The translations under genes were made by a program, and so were the position numbers. Shown here one piece after another: positions 42,128-52,375 of a DNA stretch of 53,265 bases. Within the stretch, counting starts at the first letter, position 1, and the number at the start of each line of letters is the position of its first letter. Below the pieces are notes generated by a model that was not told where the DNA came from, did no database searches, and saw only the letters and a list, made by a program, of their open reading frames with translations. The stretch comes from Symbiodinium natans. Its lineage: Eukaryota > Sar > Dinophyceae > Suessiales > Symbiodiniaceae. The stretch covers positions 231,324 through 284,588 of the forward strand of contig CAJNDS010002450.1 in NCBI GenBank assembly GCA_905221605.1, read 5' to 3'.

Positions 42128-42753
42128 ATGTGTGCGCGGCACAGCATACGGCATATTTGGCCACAATGTGTCGCTGGAGCATGGATTGGGACAGGGCATT
42201 TCTGATCACCCGCCTTGTTCCGACAGGGTAGCTTCCCCCCCGAGGGTCTGCGAGCATCATGAGCTACATCCTTATCGGTTTGGTCATGTTGCTTTAGATG
42301 ACCTATTGTGCCTATTCACACGCGCACCCTCTTGGGATCTGTGTTTGTTGAGGGGGATCCTGCCCTTTTGCTGTGTCTATTCGACCCCAAACCCTAAACT
42401 CAAGATGCAATAAGGAAGCATTCGTGTTAGGGGGACTGGAGGGAGCGCTGAGGTAGGGGGGTGTTGGTGGTTGCCCCGGGGTTGGTAGGCTTAGGTCTGT
42501 CATCTCCATCGGGACATCTCCCCTCGGGCCCAGGTACCCCTTCAGGGATTTCGAGGGATTTCGAGAAAACTTTGGTGGTTTTTGTTGGTTTGTGGGTTTT
42601 GGAATCCTTCCATCCTTTCGTACCCGAAATCCTAAACCGTAAGCCCTCAACCCTGAACCCTGTGTTGTCGGAAACTCCGCATATGTGTGGAAGGGACAGT
42701 GAATCTCAGCATATGGGTAGTTCTCTAAATCAAGGTCCCATATATTCTTTCAA

Positions 42754-42871
42754 TACCCAAAGAGCCCAGCACCCTTAATCAAGGAAAACTCCTTAAATCA
42801 TCATAAGGATCCCTTTTGAGGTCACTCAAGGTCTATTCCTTAATTCAAGGGTATAAAGGGCTCTCTGGGTA
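42754..42871. repeat. MITE family B
   Basis: ACCCAAAGAGCCCAGCACCC at the left and AAAGGGCTCTCTGGGT at the right. The central AAATCATCATAAGGATCCCT matches other copies. Confidence 0.8.
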
Positions 42872-43024
42872 AAGACCCCAAACAGGGATCCTAGCTTAGA
42901 GAATTACCCGCAAGGTGTAGGGTTTAGAGTCATGGGTCCCTCCTGCAGCCCCAAAAGGTCGATGGAAGGGCTCCTTAGAGCCCGAGACCCCATAGCTATG
43001 GTATCATACCTCCAAGAGACTCAT

Positions 43025-43095
43025 AAGGTTTAGGGTTTAGGGTTTGGGGTTTAGGGTTTAGGGTTTGGGGTTTAGGGTTTAGGGTTTTAGAATTC
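43025..43095 (+). repeat. TTTAGGG/TTTGGGG tract
   Basis: About ten mixed units. A second short degenerate tract follows at 43,215-43,287. Confidence 0.9.
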
Positions 43096-43687
43096 AGGCG
43101 GCGGAGTTTCAGGGGATAGGGGTTCTCTCTCGACAGGTCCTTCAAACCCCCCTCCCCTTCATATCATAATTCGACTAATCCAACCGACAGTTTTTGTTTG
43201 GTTTAGGGGTCTGGGGTGTTTAGGGTTTAGGGTAAGTTTGGGGCTTAGGGCTTGGGGCTTAGGGTTTAGGGTTTAGGGTTTAGGGTGGTTCAGGGTTGCG
43301 GGCCTTCGACAATCAGGGTTTTGAGTTGTGGGCTCATCGGGTTCGGGCGCGCTCCCTCGGTGCCAGGCATCCGGCAAAGGCTTGCTGCTCGACAGGAGCG
43401 ACAGGCGCCCTTACATGTGATCATGGATTTCCCTAGCCCTACTCCCCCAGCCCTATTCCCCCCCTCTATACCCCCCCCCCCCCTCCCCCCCACACCCCTT
43501 AGGTTCCCCCCTTGAACAGCCTTCATGTCCGACAATTGGGGTGCCCTTTTTGGGGGTCCCTTTAAGGGGACTCTATTCTATTTGGGCTCTAAATGGGGAA
43601 TGCCCCATATGGTTCCGTATGTAGCGAAAAAGCGAACTGACCGAACTTGTTTGCATAGATACATTGTTAACTCAATTTTTAGGAGGT

Positions 43688-43756
43688 TCACCCTTATACT
43701 AACAGTCCTTCATGGGGATTATAGTACCCGTATTATAATCCCTATTCATCCCAAAC
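43688..43756. repeat. MITE family C, partial
   Basis: CCTTATACTAACAGTCCTTC plus the inner arms GGGATTATAGTA / TATTATAATCCCT are recognisable. The terminal GGGGGAACATC is lost. Confidence 0.6.
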
Positions 43757-44158
43757 TCAATCTTGCAGTCGTAGTCAATCCCAAAAGAAAGACTTGGTTT
43801 CAAATGTAGGAGCTTGCAGGCTACATCTTCGAAGAATTCATGTAAAGTCCAGAAGCCACCAACTCCAGACCCTGAACCCTAAAGTCCTGAAACCACCAGA
43901 ATGCGGGAGGAATGGTAAGGCCAGCTTTTCCGAGTTCTGGATTCCGCTCCAGAGTTTATCCCTTGCTCGAGGTCAGCTCGATGCCAGGCGAACCCCCTAC
44001 GGCACCAACTTTTGTTCACACAGCTGCGGATTTTTTTTGCTCCAGCCTTGCTTTGTGTTTCTTAGAATTCAATCAGCCATTCTCCTTGCCACGTGCTACT
44101 CGCCACCCCTAGCGAATCCCCCAGTGAGTATCCCCCTCGTGCTCACCCGCTTGGAGTG

Positions 44159-44249
44159 CCCTAAACCCTAAACCCTAAACCCTAAACCCTAAACCCTAAA
44201 CCCTAAACCCTAAACCCTAAACCCTAAACCCTAAACCCTAAACCCTAAA
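44159..44249 (-). repeat. CCCTAAA tract
   Basis: Thirteen nearly perfect units. The following 340 bp hold no recognised feature. Confidence 0.95.
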
Positions 44250-44589
44250 TCAAGGGACCCCCCCCGCCCCACCCCAATGATCTTCTGAGGACCGCTACCA
44301 AGACTTCGGACAAGCTATTTCTTTAGAAGATCTTCTCCAACAACGTCGCTTTTTTTGCTTGCAAACGCCAGTGTCCTCGATGGTTTCCCATCGTTTTTCG
44401 GGTAAATGTTCTGCATTGCAACTCTTTAATTTAGGTTTCCAGAAGCCTGGTGTTTAGGGTTTACGGTAACAATGTTTTTTCTATGGTTTTCGCGGAATCT
44501 CTTGTCTCATCACCAGGGGATCGTCCGAAAGCCTTACAATTCCCAACTTTTTTCATGGCACGCAGTAGAACCTTTGGTAAACTAATGTT

Positions 44590-44697
44590 TATAGTGCCCT
44601 AAACCCGAAACCCTGAACCCTTAAGCCCTAAGCCCTAAGCCCTAAACCCGAAACCCTAAACCCTAAACCCTAAACCCTAAACCCTTAACCCTAAACT
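44590..44697 (-). repeat. CCCTAAA/CCCTAAG mixed tract
   Basis: A degenerate left part with CCCTAAG units leads into CCCTAAA units. It ends about 14 bp before exon-like island R. Confidence 0.9.
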
Positions 44698-44710
44698 CGT
44701 GGAAGTGCAG

Positions 44711-44802
44711 GCAACGCGCGTGCGAAGACCAACCAAGCAAACAGCAGCGCCCAGGACCCAAGCGGCACCGGCCTTGGATCGAGTTGGGCTTCCGGCTTGG
44801 GG
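44711..44802 (+). CDS. Exon-like island R
   Basis: AGTGCAG is a good acceptor. The frame reads NARAKTNQANSSAQDPSGTG then LGSSWASGLG. The right border GG|GTTTAGGG would again place the donor in a telomeric unit. It is GC-rich and polar, consistent with a disordered segment. The function is unknown. Confidence 0.35.
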
Positions 44803-44848
44803 GTTTAGGGTTTAGGGTTTAGGGTTTAGGGTTTAGGGTTTAGGGCTA
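44803..44848 (+). repeat. TTTAGGG tract abutting island R
   Basis: Six units start at the end of island R. Confidence 0.9.
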
Positions 44849-44962
44849 GAGTTTGCGCATTTTTTTCGGGCTTTTGGGGTCAGGGTCTGAAGCAACAATA
44901 GTTATTTGCGCATTCCTAAGAAGCAACTCGATCAATTCGCCCACTGCAAGATATTTCCAATG

Positions 44963-45127
44963 GAACCCTAAACCCTAAACCCTAAACCCTAAACCATAAA
45001 CTCTCCAAGCCCTAAGCCCTAAGCCCTAAGCCCTAAGCCCTAAGCCCTAAGCCCTAAGCCCTAAGCTCGAAGCCCTAAGCCCTAAGCCCTAAGCCCTAAG
45101 CCCTGAACCCTAAGCCCTGAACCCTAG
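44963..45127 (-). repeat. Homogeneous CCCTAAG array
   Basis: After four CCCTAAA units come about 15 CCCTAAG units (45,007-45,105), a single-base variant of the telomeric repeat amplified as a block. Confidence 0.95.
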
Positions 45128-45557
45128 GCCTTCAGGACCCATTGCCTGACCCAGGTCCGCCGCGTGCGCGGACGCGGGGCGATGACCTTAGACCGTGAGG
45201 CCCTGGAGCCCTAAACCCTCTGATCGTGGGGTTTAGGGTTTAGGGTTTAGGGTTAGGGTGTAGGGTTTAGGGTTCAGGGTTCTTAAGGCAGGGGGGTTCA
45301 AGGGGTGGATGTATCCCAAGTTCCCGAATACTCCCCACCACTCCCTAAAGCTCCCTAAGCTTCCCCACGGTTCCCTAGGTTCCTACTCGCCATGAAACCC
45401 CCCCTCCCTTAAGCACCCGATAATCTGAACCTTCAGCTTTCCCGCGCAGTTCCCTGGCGTCGTTGAGGGTCTGAGTCTTAATATAGGGGTCGGAATAATT
45501 ACTAATAGTATTACTTACAAGACCCCCAAAACCCGATTTTAGTTGTTAAGGCCCCCA

Positions 45558-45690
45558 CAGTTACATGGTCCCTTAGTACGGGCCGTTATTTGGGGAACCC
45601 TTCTATACCCGTTCTATACCCCATAAAACAAAGAACCCTTTCAAGAAGGTAAGGGCATATTGGGGGACCAGGCAACTTCCCTCAGGCTGC
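45558..45690. repeat. Dispersed element family E
   Basis: This is the second copy of the element at 33,973-34,120, beginning GTTACATGGTCCCTTA and closing near GGGGGACCAGGCAACTTCCC. Confidence 0.65.
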
Positions 45691-45730
45691 GGGCCTAAAC
45701 CCCTACACGGGATGTAAGGGCTTTCCCACA

Positions 45731-46100
45731 GAGAGCCCAACAAACCTCTGAAGTAAGGAACAAACATAGATGACAGAGGGGTCCTTCACACGGTGGTTTC
45801 CGAGATTGGGGGTCCTTATTGGGGCCCTCTGTATAACGGAATCCTACTACTTGGGGGCCTATTTTCGGGTTCCCGCGTTGCGTAAAGCCCCCATATGATT
45901 TGGGGTATATTCCTTCTCAAGGGACTAAAGGAGGGACCCTTGTGCGGGACCAAAGGGGGGTCATGGGGGGTTACTTAAGGGCAGCTCTATACAGGTATAC
46001 ATAGGGGGCTTTTCTAGGGAAACAAGATTAAGGGTCCCTTCTAGGGGTCCCTCCTTGTACCCCTTAGCCATCTCTAAGAGGCATTGAGCTCTTGGGGGTT
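45731..46100. repeat. Composite: MITE B ends around other repeats
   Basis: ACAGAGAGCCCAACAAACC and AGGCATTGAGCTCTTGGGGG look like decayed B ends. Between them lie the repeat shared with 25,090-25,215 (about 45,795-45,910) and one shared with 52,850-52,925 (about 45,985-46,060). Confidence 0.5.
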
Positions 46101-46745
46101 GATCATTTTTTAGTCAAGGAGCAGGAGGTTCTGTGGGTCGCAGGACGACTGGGAAGGTGGTGTTCGCTCAACCAGAGCAACGGCCTCGGCAGGATTTAGG
46201 GTTTTGGAGGGGGGTTAGGGTTTAGGGTTTAGGGCTTGGGGGTTATGGTCTAGGGTTTAGGGTTTAGGGGACGAGGGGGGTTTAGGGCTTGGCACGAGAA
46301 TGCTTGGCTTCTTTTCTATGAGCTCCTAGAGTTCTTGCTGCAGGATTGAGGGTTTTGCCGTGTAGAATCTCGGAGTTCAGGGAAACCCAAGACCCCTTCA
46401 GCCTCAGCCCTGAACCCCAAACCCCTAACCCCTAAACCCCACCCGACAAGCTTTCAGCCTCAGGGGGCTCTTCGTGGTTTTGCGTTCTGGCATTTGGGTG
46501 TAGACGTTTGGGCTTCTCTTCATGAGTTGTCCCACAACCAGAAATAGTAACCTTAGTAGCTGAGTGAGTACACTTTGCACTTTTCGGGGTACTATAGTCC
46601 CCTATAGAACTGCATTTTGGGGGGCTTATGAACTCAGCAACTAAGTGACAGTAGTAGTCACAATACTGTACTTGGAGGGTCGGAGGACTTAGTAAGTAGT
46701 TATCTAATAGAGTTATAAGTTTGGGGTTTAGGGTCTAGCGCTTAT

Positions 46746-46854
46746 ACCCAAAGCCCAATACCCCCTCAATTGATGAGTATACCTTGATCGCATTAAGGAT
46801 CCCTACATAATTTAAGGCATGTTCCTTAATTAGGGGTATTGGGCTGTCTGGGTA
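46746..46854. repeat. MITE family B
   Basis: ACCCAAAGCCCAATACCCCC pairs with GGGGTATTGGGCTGTCTGGG. The interior is typical, with TTAAGGATCCCTACATAATT. Confidence 0.8.
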
Positions 46855-47815
46855 CGAACTCTTAAGAGTGGGCTGGAAAGGGCCTTAATCAGGTCTGTCT
46901 ACGAATCTAAGGTCGCCTAGTCCCCTGCCCTTCTAGCCGCCTCCCCTAACGGTCTTTACGACCCATGGTTTCTAGAGCGGCTGGTGGTGTTTTGGGCTTA
47001 GGGTTTGGAGGAGATCTTGGGGAAACAGGGTGTAGGGTTTTGGGTGGCTCCTGAGACCGTAAGATCCCTACGACAACAGCAGCCCAAAGAAACCCTAAAC
47101 CCTCATTCCGCAAACTGCCGAGCGTCAGGTTTAGGGGTGGGTGTTGAGGTTTTGGGGGTTGCTTTGCCTGGGCAACTGGCTGGATGTTTCTTGGCTGTCG
47201 TGAGCTGTAGCGTATGCTCCGAACCCTGACTGAGCCCTTTCTCAAATCTGTTTGTCCCAAATCCTAACTTCTGAGCCGAAAATCCCTAAATCCTAAATCC
47301 CACGTCCCAAATCTTCAGTCCTAAGCGCTAACTGACATTTTCGGGGCGATCCAAACCATGGCCTCTTTTCTTTGGCTTCTTTTCTGGAGCCAGGCCATAG
47401 GCTTCAGGGAACCAGAAATGGCCGAACATGAGAACCCCTAAGCCCTAGACCTCTAAGGGTAGGTACATGGTCAATATGGCACAATGTGAGCAGTTCTACA
47501 AAGTCCTAAGCTGAGCGTCCTGAGTCCCAGACCCTCTCGGAGTCCTCAAGCCTACAAGTCCTCAAGCAAGCCTGGCATGCTTTGTTCTAGAGTTTAGGAG
47601 TTTAGGAGTTTAGGAGTTAGGGATTTAGGGTTCAGGGTTTGGGGTTTAGGGTGCAGGGTGCAGGTGTCCAGTTGCTTCAAGGTCTTTGTAAGGTGTTCGG
47701 GTTTCTCGGCTGTGGCGGGCGCTTCGCTTGCAATCTCAAGGCATGGGACGCTCCTACCAATGGCACAAACGGCTGCAAGCTTACTGTTTTTGAGCTGGCT
47801 GGAGTTGGGCGTGGT

Positions 47816-47965
47816 AGCCCTAAACCCTAAACCCTAAACCCTAACCCTAAACCCTAAACCCTAAACCCTAAACCCTAAACCCTAAACCCTAAACCCTAAA
47901 CCCTAAACCCTAAACCCTAAACCCTAAACCCTAAACCCTGAACCCTGAACCCTGAGCCCTGAAGG
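47816..47965 (-). repeat. CCCTAAA tract ending in CCCTGAA
   Basis: About 21 units, the last three CCCTGAA/CCCTGAG. Confidence 0.95.
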
Positions 47966-48242
47966 TTAAACCCCAAATTCAAAGGCCCGCGAGTCGCCAG
48001 GTAGTGTAGTTGCCTTGCCTATCACTGCTGCAGGGTTCAGGGTTCAGGGTTCAGCGCTCAAGGTTTAGGGTTCAGGGTTTAGGGTTTAGGGTTTAGGGTT
48101 TAGGCTTATGCCTAGGCATGAAGTAGACAGTCCCGAAGGGCTTCGTGGGGGTGGGGATTGATGCTTTGGGGTGTTTGGTCGTTTTCGTCTTCTGGCTTGA
48201 AGAGAAGATAAATTTTCGCTCCTTGGCCACAAAAGAATGGCG

Positions 48243-48395
48243 GCCCTAAACCCTAAACCCTAAACCCTAAACCCTAAACCCTAAACCCTAAACCCTAAAC
48301 CCTAAACCCTAAACCCTAAACCCTAAACCCTAAACCCTAATCCCTAAACCATGAACCCTGAACCCTAAACCCCTGAACCCTGAACCCTAGACCGT
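48243..48395 (-). repeat. CCCTAAA tract
   Basis: About 15 perfect units followed by degenerate ones. Confidence 0.95.
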
Positions 48396-48524
48396 AAACC
48401 TTCAACCCTAGTCCCATTTGGATCAGCCGATGCTTGAGGGCTCCCAAAAACTTCCTGAATCTTCAAGTAATCCTAGTTGTTTAAGGTCCCCAAGACAGGA
48501 ATCCCAAATCCGGTCCTAATCCCT

Positions 48525-48635
48525 GCCCCCCCCTCTCCCCTACCCCTCTCCCCTCCCCCTCTCTCCTCTCCCCTCCCCCTGTCCCCTCTCCCCTCTCCCC
48601 TCTCCTCCCCCTCTCCCCTCCCCCCTCCCCTCCCA
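48525..48635. repeat. CCCCTCTC low-complexity tract
   Basis: A pyrimidine-only tract of about 110 bp (CCCCTCTC and CCCTCC words). Open frames on the - strand are repeat artefacts. Confidence 0.9.
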
Positions 48636-48934
48636 GTGCTCAATTCGCCTATCTGAGGTGCCATGCGCGGCCGACGGCGTGTCATGGAGAGTTGGGGTGT
48701 GGAGTCCCATGGGGTTCCAGGGTTTAGGTTTAGGGAAGGTCCGTTGAGGGTTTATATTATGAGCAGAATGAGCGTCCTGGCTTTCGGGGCCTTGAGGCAT
48801 AAACCCTGAAAGCTCCTTCAACACTTGGGGTGTGTGGGGCTTGGGGGTGTAGGTGCTTCCTCTCCTTCTCTTGTGGTGCTGGATGATTTTAGGTGGTCCT
48901 TTTCAGAATGAGGGACCCTGATATGGACTCCCTT

Positions 48935-49024
48935 GCTATAAGCCCCTTCAGTGCCCTAATATGGTTATAAGTACAGATATAAGTACAGTTATAATTGGTT
49001 AGTAAGTGCCATGAACCTCCAAGT
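48935..49024. repeat. MITE family A, right half
   Basis: The element starts near the centre (AAGCCCCTTCAGTGCCCTAA) and keeps the right arm ending GTGCCATGAACCTCCAAGT. The left arm is missing. Confidence 0.75.
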
Positions 49025-49074
49025 CGTATATATATATATATGGATATCTAAATATAATGTATTTGATGTATTTG

Positions 49075-49119
<45 letters not shown>

Positions 49120-49125
49120 CAAACC
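49075..49125. repeat. CA then TA microsatellite
   Basis: ACACAC (about 16 bp) grades into ATATAT (about 28 bp). A shorter AT run lies at 49,027-49,041. Confidence 0.9.
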
Positions 49126-49349
49126 CAAATATACATATGATCATATATACACATATACAGCCGCCACATCGTGCGGTACAAGTCTTGGTCGTCCCAAGTT
49201 GCCGCCGGGAAGCCTAAGCCCGAAACCCCAAACCCCAAGCCCCTTAACCCCAAATAGACTCGAAGCCCTAAACCCTACTCCCTAGACCCTAGATCCTAAA
49301 CCCTAGATACACTCCAAACCCTAAACCCTAACCATACATGCGACACCAG

Positions 49350-49436
49350 ACTTCTGACCAAGGCCCAGCGCCCCCGGCCAAGCGCGCCCGCAACGATGAT
49401 TGGGATGACTGGGGCTACAAAGGCCCTGCCTTTTAA
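49350..49436 (+). CDS. Exon-like island U, possible last exon
   Basis: The frame TSDQGPAPPAKRARNDDWDD then WGYKGPAF ends at TAA (49,434-49,436). CACCAG at its left is a possible acceptor; an in-frame ATG lies at 49,338. The Pro/Arg-rich then acidic-aromatic composition resembles C-terminal tails of RNA-binding proteins. Telomeric words lie on both sides. Confidence 0.35.
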   Translation, partial: TSDQGPAPPAKRARNDDWDDWGYKGPAF

Positions 49437-49699
49437 GGGCTTCCTGGTTTGGGGTTTGGGGGGTATAGGGTTTGGTTTGGGGTTTGGGTTATGGTTCTCT
49501 CAGCCCTCAACCCTAATCCCTGAGCCCTGTAAGCGCTCGACACTAAATCTTCCTGAGCCTTTGTGTCCCTGGGCCCTGGCCCTCAGTAAGATCGACCCCA
49601 AACCCCAAATCCCAAAACCTAACCCTACACCCTAAACCCTGAACCCTTCATCCTATAAACCCTATAAACCCCTAAATAAAAGCCTGGAAGCGGTCCCAT

Positions 49700-49752
49700 T
49701 CTGCAGAGGTAAGGGCCGCAAGGGTGCTGGCAAAGGCGCGCTGCGCTTGCCA
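49700..49752 (+). other. Exon-like island V
   Basis: CTGCAGAG|GTAAGG is a strong donor for an exon to its left. Read instead as coding, the right side gives GKGRKGAGKGALRLPL. The two readings exclude each other, so only coding character in general is suggested. Confidence 0.22.
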
Positions 49753-49754
49753 CT

Positions 49755-49876
49755 GGGGTTTTGGGGTTTGGGGTTTTGGGGTTTAGGGTTTAGGATTGGG
49801 GTTTGGAGTTTGGGGTTTGGGGTTTGGGGTTTGGGGTTTAAGGTTTAAGGTTAGGGTTTGGGGTTTAGGGTTGGGT
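49755..49876 (+). repeat. TTTGGGG-rich variant tract
   Basis: Mostly TTTGGGG with some TTTTGGGG and TTTAGGG units. Confidence 0.9.
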
Positions 49877-49877
49877 T

Positions 49878-49982
49878 TGGATGTTCCCCCTTGTACTAAT
49901 AGGCTCCTGAACAGGGATTATAATAGGGGGGGCGGGTGCTACAATCCCTATTAAGGACTGTCAGTAGAAGGGGCAACATCCC
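49878..49982. repeat. MITE family C
   Basis: GGATGTTCCCCCTTGTACTA pairs with AGTAGAAGGGGCAACATCC. The inner AGGGATTATAAT / ACAATCCCT arms pair. Confidence 0.8.
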
Positions 49983-49993
49983 AAGTTTGGGTG

Positions 49994-50094
49994 GGTTTTG
50001 GGTTTTGGGGTTTTGGGGTTTTGGGGTTTTGGGGTTTTGGGGTTTTGGGGTTTTGGGGTTTTGGGGTTTTGGGGTTTTGGGGTTTTGGGGTTTG
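49994..50094 (+). repeat. TTTTGGGG array, 12 units
   Basis: A homogeneous array of the 8-bp unit TTTTGGGG, the telomeric repeat type of hypotrich ciliates. Here it grades from GTTTTGGG and is followed by TTTGTGGG and TTTAGGG words, so it is best read as an expanded variant of the local repeat. Confidence 0.95.
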
Positions 50095-50246
50095 TGGGTT
50101 TAAGGGTTTCGGGTTTAGGGTTGGTTTTGGGGCTTCGGGTTTCGGGCCGACCCTAAACCAACCAGCCCAAGTCCATGAGCCTTAATCCCCGTCAGGGTCT
50201 ACACCCGAAGCCCCGCACGCAAAGCTCGATTTGGGTTTAGGCTGAG

Positions 50247-50393
50247 CCTTCTGGCTCTTAGTCGGGAAAACCCCATTATACCTTCTAGGGATGCTTGTGG
50301 TACCTCATTCCCTCATTCCTTACCTATATACCCCCTTGTAAGGGATGCTTTTGGTACCTCATTTCCCCATTCCTTAGTTGAGAACCAGGAAGT
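50247..50393. repeat. MITE family D, diverged with internal duplication
   Basis: CTGGCTCTTAGTCGGGAAAA at the left and GAGAACCAGGAAG at the right. The inner block (GGGATGCTT-TGGTACCTCATT) is present twice. Confidence 0.7.
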
Positions 50394-50526
50394 TAAGGAA
50401 GAAGCGATCTAGGGAGGGAACCCCTAGATGGGCCCTGAACCTTATTCCCTTCTACAACCTCTACATTTCCTGTATGTAGTCCCTGTATGCCTAAGTACGT
50501 CTTACATTACCCCTAAGGTCCCTTCT

Positions 50527-50639
50527 ACCCAAAGAGCCCCAGTACCTCTTAATTAAGGCATCTTCCTTAAACCATATGAAGGATACCTCTTTCATCTAGG
50601 GTATATTCCTTAATTAAGGGGTACTGGGCTCTCTGGGTA
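50527..50639. repeat. MITE family B, complete element
   Basis: ACCCAAAGAGCCCCAGTACC pairs with GGGGTACTGGGCTCTCTGGG. The T/C differences between arms are compensating, which suggests that arm pairing is maintained. Confidence 0.85.
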
Positions 50640-50672
50640 AGGGAGCAGAAGCTCCTTTTCCGGGGGACACCG

Positions 50673-50812
50673 GACCCTAAACCCTAAACCCTAAACCCCA
50701 AACCCCAAACCCTAAACCCTAAACCCTAAACCCTAAACCCTAAACCCTAAACCCTAAACCCTAAACCCTAAACCCTAAACCCTAACCCTAAACCCTAAAC
50801 CCCGAAGCCCTA
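50673..50812 (-). repeat. CCCTAAA tract
   Basis: About 19 units, including two CCCCAAA near the left. It ends at CCCGAAGCCC. Confidence 0.95.
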
Positions 50813-50891
50813 ACACCAGCAACAGCTCCCAGGGCCCGCAGCTCCCCGCAGTGAGCCCTATGGCGATGATGGTGTGCCTCTGAGACACCAT

Positions 50892-51095
50892 ACTTGGGGA
50901 CGATCATGGATACTTATTCACCAATTGTAACTTAGAACTTATAGCTTATAACCATATTGGGGGGCACTTTAGGGTTTAGGGTTTAGGGTTTAGGGTTCAG
51001 GGTTCAGGGTTTAGGATAACTGTACTTGTAAGGGACGTTTTAGTGGGTTACAAGTACAGCTACATTTGTCAAATAAGTACCATGAACCTCCTAGT
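50892..51095. repeat. MITE family A interrupted by a telomeric tract
   Basis: The left arm (ACTTGGGGACGATCATGGAT) runs to GGGGGGCACTT. A telomeric tract follows (50,970-51,016), and the element resumes at ATAACTGTACTTGTAAGGG and closes with AAGTACCATGAACCTCC. The break is at the centre of the palindrome. Confidence 0.75.
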
Positions 51096-51099
51096 AGTA

Positions 51100-52370
51100 A
51101 TGATCCCTGTATGTATTTATGCCGTAGTATTTTAATTGGAGGTGTAATGGGCTCCCTGGGCACGTCGGTTTCCGGTTCCGGGTTTAGTTTTTTCCCCAAG
51201 CAATGCTGGGGGTTGGGTTCTCGTTTAAGGTGCCAAGCGCGCGGGGGCGGTGAGGATTCAGGCAGAAGGGAGAGTTCTAAATCTTCCAGACCTGCGAAAA
51301 GAGGGGCCCATTCCAGTGTTGCCCCGCTGTGCCCGTCTCCGCCCACCTTGCCTCCCCTCCCCACTCACCCACCCCTTCCTTGCACCCCTCACTACCCTTG
51401 CTACCCTCGCTACCCTCACCACCTTCTGCAACCCTATTAATTTCTTGCTTTGTAACCAAGTGAAAGCTGGCCAGGAAAATGCATGACCAGTTAGCCGGGT
51501 TCTTGGAGTCAAGGGTTTGGAGTATAGACTCAAGCGTTTAGTTGGGGTTTAGGGGTGTTTTTTGAGGCCTTGGGTTTTACAAAGCCCGAGAACGTGATTT
51601 TTTCAGCGGCCCCGTTGCACTTCCGTCGTGCCAATGTGCCAACCTCTGATTGCAGTGATTGCGTGCTAGTCACACCATCTGTGGCGAGATGCATTAGTTC
51701 AGGGGTTGCCTGCTGGTACTGGCACTTCCGAGAGCGCCAGCTCATTTCGCAGCACGTCGCAGAAACGATGATGTAAACAAGAACCTCTTCCGAAACAAAT
51801 CTGGAAGAATGACTGCTGTACGGTGCGATTTCGTAGGCCCGGCTTTTGCCATCTCTATGAAAGCTGAACAAACGTTCCACGGCCTCAAGCGCCACTTGCC
51901 TCCTTGTTGTTCTTCTTCTTGCTGTTATAGCTATCGGAGTAATTGCCAAGTTACTAATAATACTTATACGAACAGCCCCCTATGTTTGCCGTCGCGCAGC
52001 TGTTTTGCATTGTTTCTTGTGGGGCGGAAGCCATGTTGGAAGTCCCGTTTTTGCGTACGGTTTTTTTTTGGTCCGAGGTGGCACTATGTTTTTTGCTGAT
52101 TTTTCGCAAAGTCGTAGCAAAGCCCCTACGCTTGCTGTCGCGCCTGTGTGGAATGGGTGAGGGCGTGACATCGGTCAGGTGTCGCAAAACACACAGTAGC
52201 TTACGATATTTCGGGGCTTTGGAGGGCCGGGCCCCGTGTTTACGCCCAAAACAACAGTAGCCGGAGTTCTCAGAAAAAAACCCGCAAAAGAACGGGATGC
52301 TTTTTGGGGATGGTTAGGCTTGAGGGCGTGCTATCATCGATCGAGCATGGGTGCCTTGGCAACTCGCACG
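51100..52370. other. Unique-looking DNA, no gene recognised
   Basis: It contains a C/T-rich part (51,340-51,430) and overlapping frames on both strands at 51,530-52,260, the longest 139 aa on the - strand. None shows a motif I know. No telomeric tract interrupts it, so exons of an unrecognised gene are possible. Confidence 0.4.
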
Positions 52371-52375
52371 GACAA

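Noticed and set aside
51530-51949. 139-aa frame on the - strand near the right end
   Set aside because: There is no motif or homologue that I recognise, and overlapping + strand frames are of similar quality.
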